Origin: ZC4RG30 sp964396335
GTDB taxonomy: Bacteria; Pseudomonadota; Gammaproteobacteria; Steroidobacterales; Steroidobacteraceae
Length of the DNA: 13,374 nt
NCBI GenBank assembly: GCA_964396335.1
Contig: CAYNEX010000076.1
Coordinates: 1 to 13,374, forward strand
Reading direction: 5' to 3'
The notes under the pieces were generated by a model. That model saw only the letters and a list, made by a program, of their open reading frames with translations. It was not told the origin of the DNA and did no database searches. This document shows, in pieces, positions 1 through 6,121 of this stretch; the first letter of the stretch is position 1; every line of letters starts with the position of its first letter. The position numbers and the translations under genes were made by a program.

Positions 1-2
1 CC

Positions 3-689
3 GACCTGCCGCTGCACATGCAGGTGAAGCTGCTGCGCGTGATCCAGGAGAAGGCCGTGCGGCCGGTGGGCGAGACCAGCGAACAGCAGGTGGACGTGCG
101 GCTGCTGTCGGCCACCCACAAGCCGCTGGCGGAGCTGGTGGCGCAGGGTGCCTTTCGCGAGGACCTCTATTACCGCATCAACGTGATCGAGCTGCGGGTG
201 CCGGCACTGCGCGAGCGGACCGGGGACATCCCGATCCTCACGCACCACATCCTCTCGCGACTGGCGCGGCGGGTCGGCAATCCTTCCGTGGAGATCACGC
301 CCGACGCGCTGCAGGTGCTGAAGGACTATGCCTTCCCGGGCAATGTGCGTGAACTGGAGAACATCCTCGAGCGCGCGCTGACGCTGTCGCTGGACGGCCG
401 CATCCGCCCGGAGGACATCCGCCTGCGGGCCGTGACCCGCACCGAGGCGGCGGCTGCGGCGCCCGTGCGCGCGCCTGCCGGCGCCTCCGAACCCCCGGCT
501 GCTGCCGTTGCGCCGGAGTCCGCGGCCGACCTGCCCGGCCCGCTGGAGGATCGCCTCGAGGGCATGGAGCGCGAGGCCATCATCCGGGCGCTGGAACAGA
601 CGCGCTACAACAAGACCGCGGCCGCCAGGCTGCTCGGCGTGACCTTCCGCGCGCTGCGCTATCGCATCAAGAAGCTCGGCATCGAATAA
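3..689 (+). CDS. pilR: Type IV pilus response regulator PilR, 3' part (sigma54 activator)
   Basis: C-terminal 228 residues of an NtrC-family sigma54-dependent activator; the receiver domain, Walker A and GAFTGA loop lie before the window. Seen here: the end of the AAA+ domain with the arginine-finger region FREDLYYRINVIELRVPALR (residues 51-70), sensor II motif GNVRELEN (113-120), an Ala/Pro-rich linker (about 145-180) and a Fis-type helix-turn-helix at the C terminus (about 190-228, TAAARLLGVTFRALRYRIKK). The segments DLPL-MQVKLLR-IQEKAVR and the tail TFRALRYRIKKLGI match the PilR subgroup as I remember it from Pseudomonas. PilR, phosphorylated by PilS, activates sigma54 transcription of the major pilin in the cytoplasm. 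The gene ends in TAA. No pilin or pilS is visible, so the subgroup call rests on sequence resemblance; another NtrC-type regulator is the alternative. Confidence 0.85.
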   Translation, partial: DLPLHMQVKLLRVIQEKAVRPVGETSEQQVDVRLLSATHKPLAELVAQGAFREDLYYRINVIELRVPALRERTGDIPILTHHILSRLARRVGNPSVEITPDALQVLKDYAFPGNVRELENILERALTLSLDGRIRPEDIRLRAVTRTEAAAAAPVRAPAGASEPPAAAVAPESAADLPGPLEDRLEGMEREAIIRALEQTRYNKTAAARLLGVTFRALRYRIKKLGIE

Positions 690-700
690 GCCGGGCAATG

Positions 701-734
701 AAAAAGGCCCGGGCGGCTTGCGCCACCCGGGCCT
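701..734 (-). terminator. Rho-independent terminator of the TonB-dependent receptor gene
   Basis: A perfect 9-bp GC-rich stem (AGGCCCGGG at 705-713, CCCGGGCCT at 726-734) closes a 12-nt loop that can pair further through GG/CC. Read on the minus strand it is followed by five T residues (701-705 complement), the classical intrinsic layout 25 bp after the receptor stop codon. On the plus strand no T-run follows, so it would act only weakly, if at all, for pilR. Confidence 0.85.
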
Positions 735-758
735 GGTCTTCACGACCGTTTCACCACA

Positions 759-3700
759 TCAGAACTTGACGCGCACACCCATGCGGTAGCTGCGGCCATA
801 GATGTCGTGGAACTGCGGGCTGGCACCCGACAGGTAACCACCGGCGTACGGCGGATCCTTGTCGAACAGGTTGTTCACCGAACCGAACACCTGGAACTGG
901 CGCGTGCCCTGCACCTGCAGGTCATACGAGCCGTTCAGGGCGAAGTTCAGGTACGGGGCAACACTGTTGTTGTCGATCGAGCCCCACACGTAACGGCCGT
1001 TGGCGTCCTGGAAGTACGGTTCGCCCGGGCTGTCGCTGTAGAACACCTTGTCGATCTTCGCACCACCCACATAGCGGGCCGACAGCGACACGGTCGCCGC
1101 ACCCTTGATGTAGCTGGTGATGATGTTGCCCGACCACTTCGGCGTCGGCTGGATACCCGGCACCCAGCCCAGGCCCGAGCCCAGCTGGCCGACGTAGTCC
1201 ACCGTCGTGCGCGGGATGCCCAGCGCGCTGGCCAGGCCCGCCGACAGCAGGCCCGAGGCTTCCAGCGCGCGGTTGGCGCGCACCGTCAGCGCCACCGCAC
1301 CCGGCAGGTTCGGCAGCAGGCGGTCGGCCTGGAACATGTAGTCCCACGACAGGTCGAGGCCACGCGTGCGGAACGGCTCGCCGTTCTCGAACGAGTTGTC
1401 GTACGCAATGATGTTGCTGTACTGCTCGAACGGCGTACCCACCAGCTCCGGCACCGGGTCACCGAACTGCAGGCGCTGGCAGAACGGGTTGCTGGCATCG
1501 AAGCGGCCGTTGATGGCCGGCTGGATCAGCTCGCCGTCCTCGTACACCGGGTCCTGGTTGCCGCTGGCCGCCCAGCACGCCTGGATCGGCGAGCTGTAGG
1601 CCTGCTGCAGGCCGTCCTTCACCTTGATGTCGTAGTAGTCGACCGACATGCGCATGCCCTGCGCCCAGCCGCCCGGCGACAGCACGAAGCCGAGGGTCAG
1701 CGTATCGCTGGTCTCGGGCTTGATGCCCGGGTTGCCGATGGTGTTGGTGGTCAGGCGGTCCTGGCGATCGGCGTTCGACAGCGGGTTGTACTCACGCCAC
1801 GGGTTCGACGCGGTGGTCGAGTCCGGCGTGCCGCGCTGGTTGTAGAACAGTTCGCGGTAACCCGCGGCGCGCAGGTCGCGCGAACGGGTCAGGCGCACGC
1901 GCGCCCAGTCGAACGGCTCGAACACCGTCGAGAACTTCCAGTTGGTGATGTTCTGCGTCGCCGACGCACCGGAGGTGCCCGCACCGCCCTTGTTCTTGTA
2001 CTGGGCATGACGCACGGCGCCGTTCACCGACCACATGTTCACGCCTTCCATGCCGCTGATCAGCGGCATGTTCAGCTCGAGGTATTCCTCGATGACCTGG
2101 GTGGTGCCGCCGAAGGCATCCGCCCACGGGAACGGGAAGTCGGCGCGCTCGTAGGCCGAGCCCTGCGAACCGGCGTTGGACACCTTGTCCTTGCGGTATT
2201 CCACGCCCATGGCGGCGGTCAGCGGACCGGCCCAGCCCTGCCACACGGTGCCCGAGGTGTTCAGGGCCACCACATGCAGCTGGTTCTCGCCGGTCGACTG
2301 CAGCGTGCGGAAGGCATAGGCCAGCGCTTCCGGCGAAGCCGTGCCATTGCCGAAGATGTTCAGCGGCTGGCAGCCGGCGGCCAGCGCGGCCATGCCGGCC
2401 GGGTCGCTCAGCGCCACGCCGTTGTAGTCGTGGGTCGGCGCGCCATCACGCGTCACGCGGCACACCGGCTCGCCGTAGGTCGGCGAATCCGGACGGTCGT
2501 CGATGACCGCGTCCATCGCGAAGGTGTAGCGATAGTTGGTCATCGCGTTGTACTGGCGCGATTCGCTCTCGGTCTTGCCGAACTGGTAATAGGCATCCCA
2601 GCGCCACTCGTTGCCGAGGCGGCCCTTGATGCCCATCACGCCGCGCATGGTCTCGCTCTGCTGCTCGGTGCGTTGCTGGATCTGCGGGTTCCAGACCTTG
2701 TACACACCGGCGTGGCCGATGCAGGGGTTCTGTCCGTACAGCAGCTGCGCGGCGCCGTTGCCGGTGGCCGGGGCGTTGCCGGAGTTGGACGAACCCGGGT
2801 TGCGCGTGGTGGCGGCAGCCATCAGCGCGGCCAGGGCGTCGGGGCTCAGGTCACGCAGGAAGGCGTAGGAGTTGCCGCCCACTTCCCCACCGGGTCCCAG
2901 CAGCGGGTTGGTGCCGGGGATGTTGATCTCGGGGATGTCCGAGGTGAAGTCGGCCGCGAAGGTGAACTCGTAGGTCGCCGAGTTGTACGAGACGATCGGC
3001 GGCGCATAGTCCACCCAGTTGAAGCCGGCCGTGGTGAAGAACGGATCGGCGAAGATCGACACGGGCGTGCCGGCCGGATAGAAGCGGCCCGGACGCGCGG
3101 CCACGGTGGTCGGCGCAGTGCCCGGCGTGTCGAAACGCACGCAGGCCGACAGCTGGGTCGGGTACTGCTGGTTCAGGCCGTCGGTGCGGGCGAAGCTCGC
3201 CTCCAGGTAGCCGGTGGTGTTTTCGTTGAAGTCGAACTCGAAGTGCGAGAACGCGGTCTTGCGCTCGCTCTGCGGGGTCAGCGTGGTGCCCCAGGTGGAC
3301 GGCGGGCCGTCACCACCCACCACCGAGGAGCCGGGGTTCGCGCCGCCGCGGAAGCCGAAGTCGTACTGCTCGACACCCAGGCCGTCCTCCGTGAAGCGGT
3401 AGCCGCTGGTGTTGTTGACGTTCTGCGAGATGATCGCGCCGTTCGGCGTGAACTGGCTGTAGCGGCGGTTGTCGACGCGGAAGCGCGACGGCATGCCCTC
3501 GTAGCCGACCAGCGGCGTGAAGGCCGCGCCGGGCGCCAGGAAGGCGTTGTCGGAGTTTTCCAGCAGGCCGCGCGACTCGGCACACCAGGTGCGCGCTGCG
3601 GCGCAGTTGGTGATGGCGTTCTGTTCCTGCCACTCGGCGCCGAACAGGATGTGGCCGCGGCCGGAGAACAGCGAGGTGCCGCCCGACATCGCGATGTGCT

Positions 3701-4340
3701 TGTTGCCGCCGTCACCGGCTTCATGGACACCGTAGTCCATGTCCAGGTTGATGCCCTGCATGCGGTTGTTCAGCACCAGGTTCACCACGCCGGCCATGGC
3801 GCCGGAACCGTAGGCCGCGGACGCACCGCCGGTCACCACGTCCATGCGCTGCAGCAGGTTCGAGGGGATGATGTTCAGGTCGACCACGTCGGCCTGGTTC
3901 GAGGTGGACACCACGCGGCGACCGTCGATCATGGTCAGCGTGCGCGAGCCGAAGGCCGGGTCCAGGCCGCGCAGGTTGGCGATCGTCTGGCCGATGAAGA
4001 ACGAGCTCTGCAGGCCCGTCAGGTTGCCGGCCATCGCGGGCTGGTACTGCGAGATGTTCTGCGGCACCAGGTTGGTGATGGCATCGGCGACGTTCACCAT
4101 GCCGAGGCGGCGCAGGTCTTCGCCGGTCACCGAGGTCACCGGGTTCGGTGCCACGTAGTTGCCCGGCACCTGGATGCGGCTGCCGGTGACCTGCACTTCT
4201 TCCAGCTCGATGAATTCATCGGCGCCCAGGTCCAGTTCTTCTGCTGCGAGGGCAGCGGCGTTCAGCCCCATCCAGGTGGCGCCACCGAGCACGGCAGCCA
4301 CCGACGCGCGCACCAGCGGCGCACCTTTGAATCTCGACAC
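759..4340 (-). CDS. Large TonB-dependent outer-membrane receptor
   Basis: Outer-membrane transporter of 1193 residues, with energy supplied by TonB-ExbBD. I chose the GTG at 4340 because a strong Shine-Dalgarno (AGGGGGA, 4347-4353) sits 6 nt upstream and a clean signal peptide follows (MSRFKGAPLVR, hydrophobic stretch, cleavage after ALA at residue 32). An in-frame ATG at 4388 would place 16 residues before it and has no Shine-Dalgarno. After an acidic stretch comes the TonB-box region ELEEVQVTGSRI (about 45-56), then the plug (about 60-195) with NLRGLDPAFGSRTLTMIDGR and MDVVTGGASAAYGSGAMAGV. The beta-barrel occupies the rest and ends NNLFDKDPPY...GVRVKF with the C-terminal Phe typical of BAM substrates. 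A Cys pair (246, 253) may form a loop disulfide. At about 1190 residues it is longer than most siderophore or cobalamin receptors. No SusD, FecIR or transporter gene is adjacent, so the substrate is unknown. Confidence 0.93.
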   Translation of the reverse strand: MSRFKGAPLVRASVAAVLGGATWMGLNAAALAAEELDLGADEFIELEEVQVTGSRIQVPGNYVAPNPVTSVTGEDLRRLGMVNVADAITNLVPQNISQYQPAMAGNLTGLQSSFFIGQTIANLRGLDPAFGSRTLTMIDGRRVVSTSNQADVVDLNIIPSNLLQRMDVVTGGASAAYGSGAMAGVVNLVLNNRMQGINLDMDYGVHEAGDGGNKHIAMSGGTSLFSGRGHILFGAEWQEQNAITNCAAARTWCAESRGLLENSDNAFLAPGAAFTPLVGYEGMPSRFRVDNRRYSQFTPNGAIISQNVNNTSGYRFTEDGLGVEQYDFGFRGGANPGSSVVGGDGPPSTWGTTLTPQSERKTAFSHFEFDFNENTTGYLEASFARTDGLNQQYPTQLSACVRFDTPGTAPTTVAARPGRFYPAGTPVSIFADPFFTTAGFNWVDYAPPIVSYNSATYEFTFAADFTSDIPEINIPGTNPLLGPGGEVGGNSYAFLRDLSPDALAALMAAATTRNPGSSNSGNAPATGNGAAQLLYGQNPCIGHAGVYKVWNPQIQQRTEQQSETMRGVMGIKGRLGNEWRWDAYYQFGKTESESRQYNAMTNYRYTFAMDAVIDDRPDSPTYGEPVCRVTRDGAPTHDYNGVALSDPAGMAALAAGCQPLNIFGNGTASPEALAYAFRTLQSTGENQLHVVALNTSGTVWQGWAGPLTAAMGVEYRKDKVSNAGSQGSAYERADFPFPWADAFGGTTQVIEEYLELNMPLISGMEGVNMWSVNGAVRHAQYKNKGGAGTSGASATQNITNWKFSTVFEPFDWARVRLTRSRDLRAAGYRELFYNQRGTPDSTTASNPWREYNPLSNADRQDRLTTNTIGNPGIKPETSDTLTLGFVLSPGGWAQGMRMSVDYYDIKVKDGLQQAYSSPIQACWAASGNQDPVYEDGELIQPAINGRFDASNPFCQRLQFGDPVPELVGTPFEQYSNIIAYDNSFENGEPFRTRGLDLSWDYMFQADRLLPNLPGAVALTVRANRALEASGLLSAGLASALGIPRTTVDYVGQLGSGLGWVPGIQPTPKWSGNIITSYIKGAATVSLSARYVGGAKIDKVFYSDSPGEPYFQDANGRYVWGSIDNNSVAPYLNFALNGSYDLQVQGTRQFQVFGSVNNLFDKDPPYAGGYLSGASPQFHDIYGRSYRMGVRVKF

Positions 4341-4346
4341 GTGAAG

Positions 4347-4353
4347 TCCCCCT
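4347..4353 (-). promoter_or_regulatory. Shine-Dalgarno that fixes the receptor GTG start
   Basis: On the minus strand AGGGGGA lies 6 nt before GTG at 4340. It is the strongest ribosome-binding site I noticed in the window and is the reason for preferring GTG 4340 over ATG 4388. Confidence 0.75.
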
Positions 4354-4381
4354 ACACGAAAGTTGGTCGTATTGACGCGAC

Positions 4382-4414
4382 AACCCATAACCGGTCATGG
4401 ACTGGTTATGGGTT
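4382..4414 (-). repeat. 33-bp inverted repeat in the receptor leader
   Basis: Arms AACCCATAACC (4382-4392) and GGTTATGGGTT (4404-4414) are perfect over 11 bp. After one mismatch the pairing resumes (GTC/GAC and C/G), leaving only a 3-nt centre (4397-4399). On the plus strand the mismatch is a G-U wobble. It lies between the candidate promoter and the Shine-Dalgarno of the receptor gene, so it could be an operator or an RNA hairpin in the 5' leader. No T-run follows, so it is not an ordinary terminator. Confidence 0.8.
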
Positions 4415-4426
4415 ATCGGTGTGGGA

Positions 4427-4454
4427 GTATTACTAATAGTTCCGGCCCTGCCAA
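4427..4454 (-). promoter_or_regulatory. Candidate sigma70 promoter of the receptor gene
   Basis: On the minus strand TTGGCA (4454-4449, one change from TTGACA) is followed after 16 bp by TAATAC (4432-4427), a poor -10. The predicted start near 4421 would give a leader of about 80 nt containing the inverted repeat and the Shine-Dalgarno. The local AT content is high compared with the surroundings. The -10 matches only three of six consensus bases, hence modest confidence. Confidence 0.4.
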
Positions 4455-4479
4455 TCTCTGAATGGGCAGTTTGCAGAGC

Positions 4480-4523
4480 AAAAAAGAGCCGGATTTGCGC
4501 CCTTGACCCCTGATTTCAGGCGC
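4480..4523 (-). terminator. Possible weak terminator after tRNA-Gln
   Basis: On the minus strand GCGCC/GGCGC (4519-4523 with 4497-4501) can form a 5-bp stem with a long loop, or CCTG/CAGG can form a short internal hairpin. A run of six T (4485-4480) follows about 11 nt later. The distance between stem and T-run is poor for an intrinsic terminator, but this is the only such signal downstream of the tRNA before the receptor promoter. Confidence 0.25.
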
Positions 4524-4559
4524 TTAGCGAAGAAATCTGCGGTCCAACCGTTAGGGAAT

Positions 4560-4634
4560 TGGTTGGGGTGGAAGGATTCGAACCTCCGAATGGCGGGATC
4601 AAAACCCGCTGCCTTACCGCTTGGCGACACCCCA
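4560..4634 (-). tRNA. tRNA-Gln, anticodon UUG
   Basis: Minus-strand cloverleaf of 75 nt including an encoded CCA (4562-4560). The acceptor stem TGGGGTG/CACCCCA pairs perfectly, with a weak U1-A72 first pair as is usual for tRNA-Gln. The D arm is GCC-loop-GGC. The anticodon stem GCGGG/CCCGC encloses TTTTGAT, giving anticodon TTG (reads CAA, and CAG by wobble). The T arm contains GGTTCGAATCC. The discriminator base 73 is A (4563), whereas E. coli tRNA-Gln has G73. It starts 2 nt after the ispE stop codon, so it is almost certainly cut from the same transcript. Confidence 0.97.
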
Positions 4635-4636
4635 AT

Positions 4637-5452
4637 TCAGACCGACCTGCCCTGCGCGACGAAGCGGCGCCAGTGACCGGGCAGGTCGCGGGCAGCCCGT
4701 TCAGCCGCCTCGCGCGCGTCGAATGCAGTAAATACGCACGCGCCAGTGCCCGTCAATCGCGCCCCCAGCGGCGCCAGACGATCCAGCGCCGCGGCGACTT
4801 CGGGACAGCGTGCGCGCACCACCGCTTCGCAGTCGTTGCGCCCGCCATCCGCCGGCAGGGCGCGCATGGTGAGTGGCGGCGTGTCGCGGGTCAAGCGCGG
4901 GTCGGAGAAGACCTCGCGGGTGGAAACGGACACGCCCGGATGCACGATCAGGAACCACTTCGGCGGCAGCTCCACCGGCGTGAGGCGCTCGCCGCGACCG
5001 CTGGCGAAGGCATTCCGGCCATGCACGAACACGGGCACGTCCGAACCCAGCTGCAGGCCCAGTCCGGCGAGCTTCTCCACCGGCCAGTGCACGCCCCACA
5101 GCTCGTTCAGCGCGCGCAGCACCGTGGCGGCATCGGAACTGCCGCCTCCCAGCCCTCCCCCGGACGGAATGCGCTTGGTGACGTGGAGGCGCGCACCCTG
5201 CCGCACACCGGCCGCCTGCTGCAGCAGGCGCGCGGCACGCACGGTGAGGTCCTCGTCATCGCGCAGCGCGGCCAGCACCGGATCATCGGGCCGCGGATCG
5301 CGTCGGATGACGCCGTCACCGGTCACCTCGATGTCGATCTCGTCGAACAGGTCGACGATCTGGAACACCGTCTGCAGATCATGGAAGCCGTCGGCGCGCC
5401 GGCCGGTGATGTGCAGGAACAGATTGAGCTTGGCGGGCGCCAGGTAACGCAT
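4637..5452 (-). CDS. ispE: 4-diphosphocytidyl-2-C-methyl-D-erythritol kinase
   Basis: Cytoplasmic enzyme of the MEP (non-mevalonate) isoprenoid pathway that phosphorylates CDP-methylerythritol at the 2-hydroxyl using ATP. The 271-residue length fits the family. Visible features: N-terminal PAKLNLFLHI with the catalytic Lys at residue 8, the GHMP-kinase glycine loop IPSGGGLGGGSSDAAT (95-110), LGSDVPVFVHGRNAFASG with the catalytic Asp at 138, and the C-terminal GHMP motif LTGTGACVF (233-241). The ATG start has a Shine-Dalgarno-like AAGGTGGA just upstream. It follows lolB by 30 bp on the same strand and is followed 2 nt later by tRNA-Gln, the conserved gammaproteobacterial order lolB-ispE-tRNA. 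The usual next gene, prs, is not present in this window. Confidence 0.96.
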   Translation of the reverse strand: MRYLAPAKLNLFLHITGRRADGFHDLQTVFQIVDLFDEIDIEVTGDGVIRRDPRPDDPVLAALRDDEDLTVRAARLLQQAAGVRQGARLHVTKRIPSGGGLGGGSSDAATVLRALNELWGVHWPVEKLAGLGLQLGSDVPVFVHGRNAFASGRGERLTPVELPPKWFLIVHPGVSVSTREVFSDPRLTRDTPPLTMRALPADGGRNDCEAVVRARCPEVAAALDRLAPLGARLTGTGACVFTAFDAREAAERAARDLPGHWRRFVAQGRSV

Positions 5453-5482
5453 CGTCCACCTTCGGAAAAATTGCGCCGGATG

Positions 5483-6121
5483 CTACAGCTTCCAGCGTTC
5501 GACGATCACGCCGAGGGTGAGGTCGTCGCGGCGGATGATGACGCGGCCGGGAAGCTCGACGCCGCCGCCGGGTGCGGCAACGGCCACCCAGCGGTCGTAG
5601 CGGATGTTCCAGCCCTGCTGGGTGAGTTCACCGGTGCGGCCATTGTCCGCGACATTGCGCAGCACGGCAGGCTCGCCGGGGGCTTCCAGCCCCAGCAGCC
5701 AGTAACGCAAGGCCTCGAACGGCGGCGTGATGCCCAGCTGTTCGGCCAGCATGGCTTCGGCGGCGGCGCCTTCGTACACCTCGCGGCCGCTGCTGACCCT
5801 GATGCCGGCCGGGCTCCATTCCACCGTGACGGATCCGGCGCCGAACGGTCCGGACATGCGGATGCGCGATTGCGCCTGGCGCTGCGTCCACTCGAGGTTG
5901 GGCACCATCTCGCGCCGCTGCCCGGTGGTGACGCTGGCGCGTCCCTTCGCCTCGAAGCGCAGCAGGTCGCGCAGCAGGGTTTCCTGCGCGTCGGCGGGAA
6001 GCAGGCTGCGTGGCGCGCGCATGCTGGCACAGCCGGCCAGCAGCACGATGAAAAGGGCCGCCAGCAGCAGGCGCTGCGTGGCCGCCCCGGGGCCTCCACC
6101 GGCTTCAGCCGCCGCCCACAT
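5483..6121 (-). CDS. lolB: Outer-membrane lipoprotein insertion factor LolB
   Basis: Receives lipoproteins from periplasmic LolA and inserts them into the outer membrane; LolB is itself a lipoprotein. The 212 residues carry a signal peptide with lipobox LLAGC (Cys31). The mature part has the family's half-barrel features, for example PPFEALRYWLLGLEAPGEP and, near the end, QQGWNIRYDRW followed by LPGRVIIRRDD and the terminal VIVERWKL. The length is close to E. coli LolB (207). The start ATG at 6121 overlaps the upstream TPR gene by 17 bp. Its GAGG is directly adjacent to the ATG, so initiation probably relies on translational coupling, and no better in-frame ATG lies before the signal peptide. 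The gene ends in TAG, one of only two in the window. The order TPR gene-lolB-ispE supports the call. Confidence 0.92.
   Translation of the reverse strand: MWAAAEAGGGPGAATQRLLLAALFIVLLAGCASMRAPRSLLPADAQETLLRDLLRFEAKGRASVTTGQRREMVPNLEWTQRQAQSRIRMSGPFGAGSVTVEWSPAGIRVSSGREVYEGAAAEAMLAEQLGITPPFEALRYWLLGLEAPGEPAVLRNVADNGRTGELTQQGWNIRYDRWVAVAAPGGGVELPGRVIIRRDDLTLGVIVERWKL

Noticed and set aside
807..4436. A 3.6-kb open frame antisense to the receptor gene, the same length as the receptor frame
   Set aside because: It is codon-aligned antisense: it stays open because the GC-rich receptor gene avoids TTA, CTA and TCA codons. The translation is Arg/His/Val-rich with no domain, and the receptor strand shows clear family motifs.
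4448..4469. CTGCC/GGCAG inverted repeat near the receptor promoter
   Set aside because: Only 5 bp with a 12-nt loop and no T-run; chance pairing in GC-rich DNA is likely.
4544..4566. CCAACC/GGTTGG repeat at the tRNA 3' end, considered as an attachment site
   Set aside because: It is an inverted, not direct, repeat, and no second copy of the tRNA end or integrase is present in the window.
4433..4630. Small minus-strand frame beginning MSPSGKAAGFDPAIRR
   Set aside because: It is read through the tRNA-Gln gene, a known kind of spurious ORF over tRNAs.
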